From JAGWJU01 sp035533295 (GTDB lineage Bacteria; Elusimicrobiota; Elusimicrobia; UBA1565; UBA9628): 64,000 nt of DNA. Below the pieces are notes generated by a model. The model ran no database searches, was not told the DNA's origin, and saw only the letters and a list, made by a program, of their open reading frames with translations. This document shows positions 24,936 to 33,006 of this stretch, in pieces (within the stretch, counting starts at the first letter, position 1; each line of letters opens with the position of its first letter). Made by a program: the position numbers and the translations under genes. The stretch lies in contig DATLUA010000038.1 in NCBI GenBank assembly GCA_035533295.1, positions 1-64,000 on the forward strand, in the 5' to 3' direction.

Positions 24936-25853
24936 CTAATGTAAAACCCCAACCAATGTAAAAGTCTGGCTCCCGATATTTTTTATAATTGAGCCCGAAC
25001 TAATAAAACGTATTGTATAACCTTCTGTAAAAGCGCCGTTAATAGCCGCCGGACTATAGAAAGAACCGCCTGAACCGTCCATGACCGTGTGATATAAATT
25101 TTTGCCGATCGGAACCGTGTATGTGCCACCAGGACTTAAATCTTGCGCAATAATCGTAACTGACGCGGGAACAAGATATCCAATAAGTTGATACGCCACG
25201 GCGGAAGATGTGCTTGCCAACACCATCCCAGCTCCGGCCACAGAATAGCCGTCCTGCTGGTTCTCGATATTAGTAGCACTAGCCGCGCCGCTGACGGGAA
25301 TTTGGGCGTAATCGTAACCGGAATCAGCCCCGCTCGGAGAACTGGATACATAAAAATAAAAATCATCACCCGCTGGAACAGTGTATGTGTTAGTCAGAGA
25401 AATTTGAGGAGAAACGAATGTCCAATTGGAGGTCCCATCCGGATAATCGGGGTCAAAAGACGCGGGGGCATAAGCGGAGGTTAATGCGTAAGGGGCCGCT
25501 TGGAATTGCAGGCGCGGGGTCATGGCGGCGTCGGAGCCGACCTGGATTTGCAGCCAGGTCTGCCCGCCTGCAAAAACCGAGCTTGACAGCGCGACCACGC
25601 TCCCTAGGGCCACGTTGTAGATGCCGGAAGACACCGTGACCGATTGGGTTTCATTCCAAAGCTCGCTTCCGCTGGTCGCCGCGTTCCAGATGCTAAATTG
25701 AATGGACTCGGTCGCGGTGATAGGGTTTCTTGATGCGTCTGTCAGCCGTCCCTGGAAATTGATGGCCGAGGCGAACGCGGCCATGGCCGCGTTGAATATT
25801 CCCAGGTATAAAAGCCCCGCCGCCGCCAGCGCTGATATTTTTCCTATTTTCAT
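24936..25853 (-). CDS. Exported beta-rich protein of mosaic composition
   Basis: The 305-residue product has a signal peptide (MKIGKISALAAAGLLYLGI, then NAAMAAFA). Residues ~27-130 form a domain often seen in secreted proteins of unknown role: INFQGRLTDASRNPITATE, then ELWNETQSVTVSSGIYNVALG, and MTPRLQFQAAPYALTSAYA. The C-terminal half (residues ~130-305, about 24936-25470) is Tyr/Ser/Asn-rich and its DNA is clearly AT-richer than its surroundings, as if added from another source. It may be a surface or adhesin-like protein. A near-consensus promoter and a long structured leader lie upstream. Confidence 0.8.
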   Translation of the reverse strand: MKIGKISALAAAGLLYLGIFNAAMAAFASAINFQGRLTDASRNPITATESIQFSIWNAATSGSELWNETQSVTVSSGIYNVALGSVVALSSSVFAGGQTWLQIQVGSDAAMTPRLQFQAAPYALTSAYAPASFDPDYPDGTSNWTFVSPQISLTNTYTVPAGDDFYFYVSSSPSGADSGYDYAQIPVSGAASATNIENQQDGYSVAGAGMVLASTSSAVAYQLIGYLVPASVTIIAQDLSPGGTYTVPIGKNLYHTVMDGSGGSFYSPAAINGAFTEGYTIRFISSGSIIKNIGSQTFTLVGVLH

Positions 25854-25869
25854 AAGTCTCCCTTAAACG

Positions 25870-26152
25870 ACGATTTTTAAAATCCTTCGGAGGCCTTCAG
25901 GCGGGAACTTTTTGGGGCGGTTGGTCGTATAAAGCATCAGCGGCAACCAGCCCCAGCTATGCACATAACCAGGAAATGATTGCCGCCTTTCCCCGTGCGT
26001 GAACACGGGTACATCAGCGGCTTCATGCCTCGGTTGTGCATATGCCCCTCGGGAATTCCGAGTGAGCTCACCGCGCTCCTACGCGCGGTCCCGGGTGAAG
26101 CCTAAATTAAAATTCAGTCAGTTCGCTATTTGCTCTCCTTGAATAAGGCCGT
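25870..26152 (-). ncRNA. Long structured 5' leader RNA (candidate cis-regulatory RNA)
   Basis: The 346-bp gap between the genes ending at 26200 and starting at 25853 holds no gene but many complementary segments on the minus strand. These are 26083-26089 with 26070-26076 (7 bp), 26058-26062 with 26048-26052 (5 bp), and a long-range helix 26032-26043 with 25958-25970. That helix encloses 26017-26021/25982-25986 and 26004-26009/25992-25997. A further 10-bp hairpin pairs 25944-25954 with 25914-25923. All follow a good promoter and lead into the exported-protein gene. No T-tract terminator is seen, so control might act on translation. I could not match it to c-di-GMP, cobalamin or glycine riboswitch consensus sequences. 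Confidence 0.5.
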
Positions 26153-26158
26153 GGATGA

Positions 26159-26187
26159 AGTTTAGCCTTGATTTTAAAAGCTGTCAA
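26159..26187 (-). promoter_or_regulatory. Sigma70-type promoter for the 25853 gene
   Basis: On the minus strand TTGACA (26182-26187), a 17-nt spacer and TAAACT (26159-26164) match the consensus closely. It starts 12 bp beyond the lptD stop codon. The predicted transcript start near 26152 leaves a ~300-nt untranslated leader, exceptional in this compact window. Confidence 0.8.
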
Positions 26188-26199
26188 TGCTCTCAAGCC

Positions 26200-28404
26200 T
26201 CATCGCCCGCCCGCGATGTCCGCGGCGCGCTGCGGATACCACTCGGACTCCCAGTAGTTCTCGCGCAAGGCCTGGGCCACGGCCGCGGGCGAGTGCCCCA
26301 GGCGCAAGGACACGCTCACGCGCGCGACCTTGGCCCCGCCCGGCCGCCACATGAAGCCCACCCGGGTGATGAAGTCGTGCCAGAGCTTGACGACCTGGAG
26401 TTCCTTGTCGAAAAGGGCGACTTGGCCCGCGCGGGAAAAGCCTCCCGGGCTGCGCACTCCGGCGTAGAGCGCGCCCACGAAGTGCCAGTCGCCTCCGGGC
26501 GAGACCCAGCCGAAGCGCGCGTCCGTGTAGTACTGAGCGGCTTCCAGAAGGTTGTAGCCCGCGCCGCCGCCCAGGAAAACCCCTTTGGGATCGCCCCACT
26601 GCGCGTCGGCCACCAAGGACTGGTTGCCCACGCCCGCGACGTATTGATCGCGCAGGTCCACGCTCTCGAAGAGCCCCGGCGAGTAGGACACGTCGCCCGT
26701 GATGGGCAGAAGCCTTTGATGAAAGACCAAGTCATAGCCGCTTAACTGCTGGAGGTTGTAACCGGAGCCCAGGCTCGCCCAAAACTTGGGCGCGGGCCTA
26801 AAGGCGTCTTGCAAGGTGACCAGGTTTTCCTCCAAGCCGTAGTCCGGCGCGGAAGAGTCGATGTCGAAGGAGCCGGGCCGCGAGCGGAACGTCATCGCAT
26901 GCACCGCGTCCCAATAGCCCAGACGGGATTCCCAGTGCAGGTCGTTCGACACCGAGTAGCGGTTGATGAGCGCGTCCGAGTAGAGCGGGCTGTCGGCCAG
27001 CGGGCTGCTGACGTAAACCTGGGTCGCGGGCGAGGTGAAATTGTAGAGCGAGTTGTTGAAGGGAATGAAATATTTATTGTAGTAGGCCGCGTTGTAGGAC
27101 ACGGCGGGCCGCAACGTCAGCCCTTGCGCCAAACGGATGGACTGCGTGCCCTGCCAGCCCGCGCCGCCCGAGCGCTGGATGAAGCCTTGGCCCTGAGCGT
27201 AAGTATTGTCCTGGAAACCCGAAAGCGTGTTGAGCCAAGGCAGCTTCCACAGCGTGAAGGACTTGCTCTGGATGTCCAGGCGCGGCGCGCTCTCGGAAAC
27301 TTTTTGAAACCCGGCGCCCGACGCGCCGGCCAAGTCCACGCGCGAGTAGCTCAGGTGAGCCGTAAACGAGCTGCCCGCATAAGAGAGAGCGGCGCTGTTG
27401 TTGAGCTCGCTGGTGAACGGGTAGAGGCTCGCGCGGGCGTAATCGTTATTGAAGAGCGGGTCGGACATCGCCTGGAGACGGCCGTGGAAGCTGACGCCGT
27501 CCCATAACGACTGGTAGCGCTCGCCCAGAAATTCCCAGCGCTCGCGTCCGCCCGAGGGCTCGAGATCGGGGCTGGTCCGCTCGTTGATCTCATAGCCGTA
27601 AATCGTGCCGCGGGAATTTTGGCTCTCGTGGTCGTCCAGCTCGCCGCCCGTTCCCACGCCTTCCTGGCTGTAATAATCGACATCGGCCTTGGTGTAGAAC
27701 GAGCGGCTCCAGTGGCTGGTGACGGTGTTGTCGAGGAAGTAGCCGTTGCGCTTGTCGTAGCCGGGCTGGACTTTCCACTCGAACAGCGACAGGTCCGTCC
27801 CGGGCTTCAGGGATTTGTAGAAAAAGGGCGTGTAGAACAATGGAACGGGATGGTGGCGCCCTAAATAAAACACCGCGTTGCGGGCAAGCAGATAATGATC
27901 GGGCGCCACGGTCAGATGAGTGGAATAAAAATAGTAATGCGGGTTCGGGTAGATGTCGCAGCTGGTCAAATCGGCGTGGTAATAATCAATTGAGCGATCG
28001 GCGTGGATTATGCCCTCCCGCGCGTGGACGCGCCAATTCCCGTGCCCGGCGGAGGCTTGGCTCATCACGGCCCGCCGGGTCGCGAAATCAAACGAGCCGC
28101 CGCTTCCCGAGACCGCGCTCCAGGTGTCGGAGACGATGAAGAACCCCTGGGCCGTGCCGCTTCGGGTCTCGGGGTTGATCCACAAGTCGTCGGCTTTCAA
28201 GGTCCAGCTCGATTCGCGCACGACCGCGCGGCCTTGGAGATGGATGAGCGCGGTGGCGCTGGAGTAATCCAGGTGATCGGCGGAAAACGCCAGCGCGACG
28301 GCGGCGCTTGAAACCGCGGGCGGCGGCGGCAGGGGATAATCGGCGGCGGCCCCGGCCGCGCGCGCGGGCCCGGCCAAAAGCATCAGCGCCAGCGTAAAAA
28401 TCAT
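26200..28404 (-). CDS. lptD: LPS-assembly protein LptD (OstA-type barrel)
   Basis: The 734-residue product has a signal peptide (residues ~1-17), an N-terminal OstA/LptA-like domain (~35-150: FSADHLDYSSATALIHLQG) and the LptD landmark TSCDIYPNPHYYFYS (~145-160). A long C-terminal beta-barrel with repeated aromatic strands follows to ~residue 715. LptD inserts lipopolysaccharide into the outer leaflet of the outer membrane. It is close to the usual LptD size. Its start overlaps the folC stop as ATGA, so the two are co-translated. No LptE, LptA or other Lpt gene is in the window. Confidence 0.88.
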   Translation of the reverse strand: MIFTLALMLLAGPARAAGAAADYPLPPPPAVSSAAVALAFSADHLDYSSATALIHLQGRAVVRESSWTLKADDLWINPETRSGTAQGFFIVSDTWSAVSGSGGSFDFATRRAVMSQASAGHGNWRVHAREGIIHADRSIDYYHADLTSCDIYPNPHYYFYSTHLTVAPDHYLLARNAVFYLGRHHPVPLFYTPFFYKSLKPGTDLSLFEWKVQPGYDKRNGYFLDNTVTSHWSRSFYTKADVDYYSQEGVGTGGELDDHESQNSRGTIYGYEINERTSPDLEPSGGRERWEFLGERYQSLWDGVSFHGRLQAMSDPLFNNDYARASLYPFTSELNNSAALSYAGSSFTAHLSYSRVDLAGASGAGFQKVSESAPRLDIQSKSFTLWKLPWLNTLSGFQDNTYAQGQGFIQRSGGAGWQGTQSIRLAQGLTLRPAVSYNAAYYNKYFIPFNNSLYNFTSPATQVYVSSPLADSPLYSDALINRYSVSNDLHWESRLGYWDAVHAMTFRSRPGSFDIDSSAPDYGLEENLVTLQDAFRPAPKFWASLGSGYNLQQLSGYDLVFHQRLLPITGDVSYSPGLFESVDLRDQYVAGVGNQSLVADAQWGDPKGVFLGGGAGYNLLEAAQYYTDARFGWVSPGGDWHFVGALYAGVRSPGGFSRAGQVALFDKELQVVKLWHDFITRVGFMWRPGGAKVARVSVSLRLGHSPAAVAQALRENYWESEWYPQRAADIAGGR

Positions 28405-29699
28405 CGCGCGGCTCCCCTAAAACCGCCGCCCAAAAACCGCGCGGCCTGCGCGGCCAGATAAAACGATCCGCAGACGACAACGGTTTTGGGCGCCCCAGTC
28501 TCGCGCCGCCAGGCGCGCAAGGCCGATGCCGCGTCGGGCGCTTGGCCAAGGCGCGCCTTGGGCGCGGCCTTCCGAATGACCGCAGCCAATTCCGCGGGCG
28601 CCAGGGCGCGCGGGCTGGGCGGCGGACAAACCACGACGTCTTGAAGCGCCGGCGCCAGAACTTTGACCACGCCGCGCGCGTCCTTGTCGCGCATCATGCC
28701 CACGATCCACCGGGCGCGCCCGCGGCTCCAAGGCGACGCCCTCCAGGTGTCCACCAGGCATCGCGCCGCCTCGGGGTTGTGCGCACCATCTAAAATGATC
28801 GTCTTACGCCCCGCCTTGCGGACCTCGAAGCGCAGCGGCCAGCGCGCCCAGCGCATCCCTTGGCGCCACGCGGCTTCCGGCACGGGCAGTTCGATCTTGG
28901 CGGCGTCCAGCGCCGCTCGGGCCAAAGCCGCGTTTATCCCCTGCCTGGCGCCTAAAATTCCCAAGGTAATCCGACGACCAGCGGCGTCGATCAACTCCTG
29001 CCGGTTGCCGCGCCAAAGCACGCGCGCGGCGCGCCAGGGCTTGGCCACGACCAGCAACGGGGCGCGCAGGGCTTTGGCGCGGCGGCGCACCACCGAGAGC
29101 GCCGCGGGCGCAAGCCTCGGGCAAACGACCGGCCGCCCGCGCTTGATGATGCCGGATTTTTCCCGCGCGATGTGCCTGAGCGTCGGGCCCAAAAAATCCA
29201 TGTGATCGAAATCGACCGATGAGATGACGCAGACTAACGGCCGCCGCACCACGTTGGTGGCGTCCAGGCGCCCGCCCAGACCCGTCTCCAGCACCGCGAC
29301 GCGCACGCCTTTTTGGCGGAAATAAAGAAACGCCGCGCAGGTGACGAGTTCGAAATAGGTCAGCCGCGCCCGTGTTTTTTTCTCCGCGACCGAGACTTCG
29401 CCCACGGCGCGGTCGAACGCCGCCGACGCGATCATTCGGCCGTCGACCTGGATGCGCTCGCGCACGCTCCACAAGTGCGGCGAAAAATAAAAGCCGGTCT
29501 TATGTCCGGCTTGGCGCAGGACGCTGTCCAAAATAGCGCAGACCGAACCCTTGCCGTTGGTCCCGGCCACGTGGATGGATAAAAACGCCTCCTGGGGATT
29601 GCCCAGCACGGCAAGAACCCGCCGCACGCGCGACAGACCCAAGGCAATGCGAGTTTCCCGCCGGGCCTCCAATACTTTCAGGGCCTCGGAATAATGCAC
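28401..29699 (-). CDS. folC: Bifunctional dihydrofolate / folylpolyglutamate synthase
   Basis: The Mur-ligase-type ATPase has the P-loop HVAGTNGKGSV (~43-53), FYFSPHLWSVRERIQV, and the C-terminal ligase domain with ILDGAHNPEAA. It adds glutamate to folates in the cytoplasm. The frame opens at an ATG at 29708, but that codon overlaps a TATAAT box. I prefer the GTG at 29699, 7 nt after this box, giving 432 residues starting VHYSEAL, which fits the family N-terminus. It couples to lptD downstream by an ATGA overlap. Confidence 0.93.
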   Translation of the reverse strand: MHYSEALKVLEARRETRIALGLSRVRRVLAVLGNPQEAFLSIHVAGTNGKGSVCAILDSVLRQAGHKTGFYFSPHLWSVRERIQVDGRMIASAAFDRAVGEVSVAEKKTRARLTYFELVTCAAFLYFRQKGVRVAVLETGLGGRLDATNVVRRPLVCVISSVDFDHMDFLGPTLRHIAREKSGIIKRGRPVVCPRLAPAALSVVRRRAKALRAPLLVVAKPWRAARVLWRGNRQELIDAAGRRITLGILGARQGINAALARAALDAAKIELPVPEAAWRQGMRWARWPLRFEVRKAGRKTIILDGAHNPEAARCLVDTWRASPWSRGRARWIVGMMRDKDARGVVKVLAPALQDVVVCPPPSPRALAPAELAAVIRKAAPKARLGQAPDAASALRAWRRETGAPKTVVVCGSFYLAAQAARFLGGGFRGAAR

Positions 29700-29725
29700 C
29701 GGGCGCATTATAATGCGCCCGGTGC
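29696..29725. repeat. Perfect 30-bp palindrome over the folC promoter and start
   Basis: Two 15-nt arms with no spacer form a perfect inverted repeat centred between 29710 and 29711. The centre contains ATTATAAT, giving a TATAAT box on the minus strand, and the palindrome reaches into the first folC codons. It could be an operator for a dimeric regulator or an RNA hairpin. Chance is unlikely for 15 perfect base pairs. Confidence 0.75.
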
Positions 29726-29793
29726 CAGCGGCAAGGCGCCGTTTCTAAAAACGTTTTCCGCTTCCGCAGGCATTCCGGGACAAATTCTACCTT

Positions 29794-31053
29794 TTAGGGG
29801 TTTATCCGACGAATGCGCGCGCCAAGCCGCCGCAGCTTGGCCTCCAGGCGCTCGTAGCCCCGGTCGATGTGGTAGACCCGCTGGACGACGGTGCGCCCGC
29901 GCGCCGCCAAGGCGGCCACGACCAGCGCCGCGCCCGCGCGGATGTCGGAAGCCATGACCCAAGCGCCGCTCAAGCGCTCGACGCCTAAAACGCGGGCCTC
30001 GCTGCCCCGCGCCCGAATGCGCGCGCCCATGCGCGAGAGTTCGGCCGCGTGGAGAAAACGGTTCTCGAAGACCGTCTCCCGGACGCGGCTTTCCCCGCGC
30101 GCCAGGCACATCAAGCTCATCCACGGCGCCTGCAAATCGGTGGGGAAACCCGGGTGGGGCTTGGTCTCGATGGAGACGGCCTTGGGCCGGCGGCGCATGG
30201 CCAAGCGCATGCCCCCGGGATAGGGCTTGACCTCGGCGCCGGCGGCGCGGAGCTTCGCGATGACCGCGGACAAGTCCTCGGCTCGCGCGCCCTTCAAGTC
30301 GATGTCGCCGCCCGCCGCCGCGCAGGCCAGCAAAAACGTGCCCGCCTCGACGCGATCGGGAATGACCGCGTGGCGGCAGCCTTTCAAGGCGGAAGCGCCG
30401 AGCACTCTCACGCGGGACGAGCCCAGGCCCGAGACCTTGGCGCCCAGGCGCTCCAGGAATCGCCCCAAGTCCGCGATCTCCGGCTCGCGCGCCGCGTTCT
30501 CGATGACGGTCATTCCCCGAGTCCCCGCCGCGGCCATCATGGCGTTCTCCGTGGCGCCCACGCTGGGAAATTCCAGGCGCACGCGCCCGGCCTTGAGCAA
30601 AGACGGCGCGCTCAGGATGATGTCGCCGCCGTCGGCCACTTGGCGCGCGCCCAAGGCCGAGAAGGCCTTCAAGTGGATGTCGATGGGGCGCAGGCCGATG
30701 GCGCAGCCGCCGGGGATGGGAACGCGCACCAGGCCAAAACGGGCCAAGAGCGGGCCCGCGGCCAGGACCGAGGCGCGCATTTGCTTGACCAAATCGTAGG
30801 GCGCCTGGGTCTTGAGCGATCCGCCGGCCAAGACGCGCGCCGAATTTCCCCGGACCTCCACTTTCTTGCCCAGGCTTTCCAAAAGCTTGATGGTGGTCTT
30901 GATGTCGCGCAGGCGCACGGGGACGTTGCCCACGACGCAGGGCTCATCGGTCAGAAGCGTGGCGATCAAGATGGGCAGCGCCGCGTTCTTGGAGCCGCTC
31001 ACCTTTATCCGGCCCTTCAAGCGGCGGCCGCCCTCAACGACGAAGCGATCCAT
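29794..31053 (-). CDS. murA: UDP-N-acetylglucosamine 1-carboxyvinyltransferase
   Basis: The 419-residue MurA carries out the first committed step of peptidoglycan synthesis, adding enolpyruvate from PEP to UDP-GlcNAc. Key residues are visible: Lys22-Asn23 in GSKNAALP and the active-site Cys117 in IPGGCAIGLRPID, the fosfomycin target. Inverted-alpha/beta repeats run through the protein as expected. It is last in an operon that includes the CpXC protein, the CCA-type gene and a 37-codon PHP remnant whose stop lies 8 bp upstream. Confidence 0.97.
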   Translation of the reverse strand: MDRFVVEGGRRLKGRIKVSGSKNAALPILIATLLTDEPCVVGNVPVRLRDIKTTIKLLESLGKKVEVRGNSARVLAGGSLKTQAPYDLVKQMRASVLAAGPLLARFGLVRVPIPGGCAIGLRPIDIHLKAFSALGARQVADGGDIILSAPSLLKAGRVRLEFPSVGATENAMMAAAGTRGMTVIENAAREPEIADLGRFLERLGAKVSGLGSSRVRVLGASALKGCRHAVIPDRVEAGTFLLACAAAGGDIDLKGARAEDLSAVIAKLRAAGAEVKPYPGGMRLAMRRRPKAVSIETKPHPGFPTDLQAPWMSLMCLARGESRVRETVFENRFLHAAELSRMGARIRARGSEARVLGVERLSGAWVMASDIRAGAALVVAALAARGRTVVQRVYHIDRGYERLEAKLRRLGARIRRINP

Positions 31054-31061
31054 AACGAGCC

Positions 31062-31175
31062 TTAGGCGGCGGCTCCTTTTTCCCGCGCCCGCCGGCGGGG
31101 CGTCTCCGGATCAAGGCCGCGGCCGCAAGCCCGGGAAAAACGCGAGTGGATGCGCAAGTCGGCGATGAAGGTCAT
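31062..31175 (-). pseudogene. PHP-domain protein remnant (N-terminal 37 codons)
   Basis: The short frame begins in an ATGA overlap with the CCA-type gene and reads MTFIADLRIHSRFSRA, then RGLDPETPRRRAREKG, then stop. This matches the start of PHP-superfamily proteins of the EndoQ/TIGR00375 type, which usually read FIADLHIHSxYSRA. The first His of the HxH metal site is Arg here. Only the N-terminal ~10% of such a protein remains before murA begins. It looks like a gene lost by internal deletion, with its translational start and coupling retained. It was found by direct translation. Confidence 0.62.
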
Positions 31176-32365
31176 GACGAGCGGGAAATTTTAGCATACA
31201 AGCCCGGCCCGTCGAGCCAGGCCAAGGCGTCGTGGCGCGAGGAAAGAGAGCCGCGCCACTGAAGCCGAGACGCGCGGTTTAAAACTTCTCCCATGAGCCT
31301 CCCCGGCGCGACGCCGCGCGCGGACAAATCTCCTCCGGAGAGAAAAAGCGGCTTGAGCGCGGCGGACGCGAGCCCCGGATAAGCGGCCTTGAGCACGCGG
31401 CGGGAAAAATCGGAGAGCGGCGCGCGGGACGCGGCCTTTTCGCGCGCGCGAACCAAGGCCTCGCGGATCAAGGCCGCGGCGGCGCGCTCGATGGGCAAGG
31501 AATCGATCCAGGCCAGGGCTTCCTCCGGTCCCAAGCGCAAAGCCAGCAAGGCCAGGCGCTCCGCCGCGCCGTCCAGGGCAAAATCGCGCGGCGCGGCCAG
31601 GCGCGGGTGAAGAAGTTCAAGATAGCCCCAGCGCCGCAGAATTCTCAGCGCAGGCGCGGGCTCTTTTTCCTCCAAAATGCGCAAAAGCTCCTGGAGCACG
31701 CGGTGCGGAGAAAGCCGGGCGGCGTATCCCGCCTCAAGGGCCCGACGCGCGGCGGGGGCCATCTCGCGCGCCGGAGCGAAGCCGAAGCGCGCCAAATAGC
31801 GCGCGGCGCGGAAAACCCGCGTGGGATCGTCCCGGAAGCTTTCCGGATGCAGAAAACGCAGGATGCCGCGCTTGATATCCGCCAAGCCGCCCATCGGGTC
31901 GATGAGCTCACGCGGCCCGGGTGAAAGCCTCAGGGCCAGGGCATTGGCGGTAAAATCGCGGCGAATCAAGTCCTCTTCGATGCCGCCGGCGGGAGAAACC
32001 TCGGGCAGGCAGGCCGGGGACGGATAGGTTTCCCGTCGGGCTTGGGCGAAATCGACGCGCACGCCGGACGGAGCAATAACGCGCAGGGTTCCGAAGCGGC
32101 CGAACGCCTCGGCCCTGCCTCCCAGCCGGCGGGCGCAGGATTTCGCCAGCGGAGAAGGATCGCCCACGACGCACAAATCCAAATCCGAGACCGCGGCGCG
32201 GCCCAGCAGCCAATCGCGCACGCAGCCTCCCACCAAAAATAAGGGAAGCCCGGCGGCATGCGCTTGGCGCGAAAGCGGATCCAGGATAGCCCGAGCCCGG
32301 GCTGGAATCTTCAACGGCTCCGGCTTACCGCCCACGGGCGGCGGCCGGCGGAAGTTTTTTCTCAA
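31172..32365 (-). CDS. cca: tRNA nucleotidyltransferase / poly(A) polymerase family protein
   Basis: The class II nucleotidyltransferase has FLVGGCVRDWLLG (GGxVRD at ~46-51), the metal-binding DLD (61-63), IEEDLIRRDFTANALAL and FRDDPTRVFRAARY. The family includes CCA-adding enzymes, A-adding enzymes and poly(A) polymerase. The 397-residue length and the lack of an obvious HD domain fit a CCA-type enzyme, but specificity cannot be set. The ATG at 32365 overlaps the CpXC gene by 41 bp. A GTG at 32335 would reduce this to 11 bp and is equally plausible. Confidence 0.87.
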   Translation of the reverse strand: MRKNFRRPPPVGGKPEPLKIPARARAILDPLSRQAHAAGLPLFLVGGCVRDWLLGRAAVSDLDLCVVGDPSPLAKSCARRLGGRAEAFGRFGTLRVIAPSGVRVDFAQARRETYPSPACLPEVSPAGGIEEDLIRRDFTANALALRLSPGPRELIDPMGGLADIKRGILRFLHPESFRDDPTRVFRAARYLARFGFAPAREMAPAARRALEAGYAARLSPHRVLQELLRILEEKEPAPALRILRRWGYLELLHPRLAAPRDFALDGAAERLALLALRLGPEEALAWIDSLPIERAAAALIREALVRAREKAASRAPLSDFSRRVLKAAYPGLASAALKPLFLSGGDLSARGVAPGRLMGEVLNRASRLQWRGSLSSRHDALAWLDGPGLYAKISRSS

Positions 32366-32984
32366 GCCCCTTCCCGATCATCTCGGAATAGGCCCGGTAG
32401 GACTCCAGGCTCGCGTTGGCGCGCAGGAGCTTTTCCAGCCCGGCCGAGACGCTTTCCAAAGTCGCGCCCGCCGGGCCTGGAACATAGGGAAGCGACCGCG
32501 GCACTCGGCGCTCCCGCGCGCAGGCGGGGCTGACGCGATAAAGCGAGAGGCCCAAGTCCCGCGCGAAGAACTCCATCACCTCGCGTTCCTCGTCCAAATA
32601 ATCATCCTGCTCCAAAAGCAGCGAGAGATCCTCGAAGCTGAAAAAAATCCGCGGCTCCATGTCCGCCAACGCCCCCTCCCCTAACGCCTTGCGCATAGCC
32701 GCGAAATCCGATGCCATCTTCTCGCGCCAATAGCTTTCGCGCTCTCGATAGGAGGGCGGAAAGACGAAGGCCAAAAGCTCCGCGGCGGAGTCCAGGTAGA
32801 CCACGGGCGCCTCGGGAAAAAACGCCGCGCCGCATTGGGGGCAGAGCAGAAGGTTCAACTCCTGCGCGATCAGGGTTTCGCGCAGCTCCGCGTCCTTGTC
32901 GCCGCGAACGAAGCTCCATACCTCGGTCTCGAACGACTCGCATCCCTGCGGGCAGACGGCTTCGATAAGGCCTTTAAACGCCAT
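32325..32984 (-). CDS. CpXC-domain zinc-ribbon protein
   Basis: The 219-residue product starts with a CpXC domain: AVCPQGCESFETEVWSFV (Cys11, Cys15) and LLLCPQCGAAFFPEAPVV (Cys48, Cys51), which should bind one zinc. The rest is helical (residues ~75-215), rich in Glu, Leu and Tyr. The function of this family is unknown. A TATAAT box lies 14 nt before the ATG. It heads the operon with the CCA-type gene and murA, whose stop and start overlap. Confidence 0.82.
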   Translation of the reverse strand: MAFKGLIEAVCPQGCESFETEVWSFVRGDKDAELRETLIAQELNLLLCPQCGAAFFPEAPVVYLDSAAELLAFVFPPSYRERESYWREKMASDFAAMRKALGEGALADMEPRIFFSFEDLSLLLEQDDYLDEEREVMEFFARDLGLSLYRVSPACARERRVPRSLPYVPGPAGATLESVSAGLEKLLRANASLESYRAYSEMIGKGLEKKLPPAAARGR

Positions 32985-33006
32985 GTTTTCGCCCGGGCAT
33001 TATAGA

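Noticed and set aside
25900..26040. Peptide-like minus-strand reading in the 25854-26199 gap as a gene remnant
   Set aside because: Short frames there are broken by stops and give no recognisable family; RNA structure explains the region better.
25870..26152. c-di-GMP (GEMM), cobalamin or glycine riboswitch
   Set aside because: Short matches (CACGCACGGGG, CCGAAGG) are present but the rest of each consensus and the order of elements do not fit.
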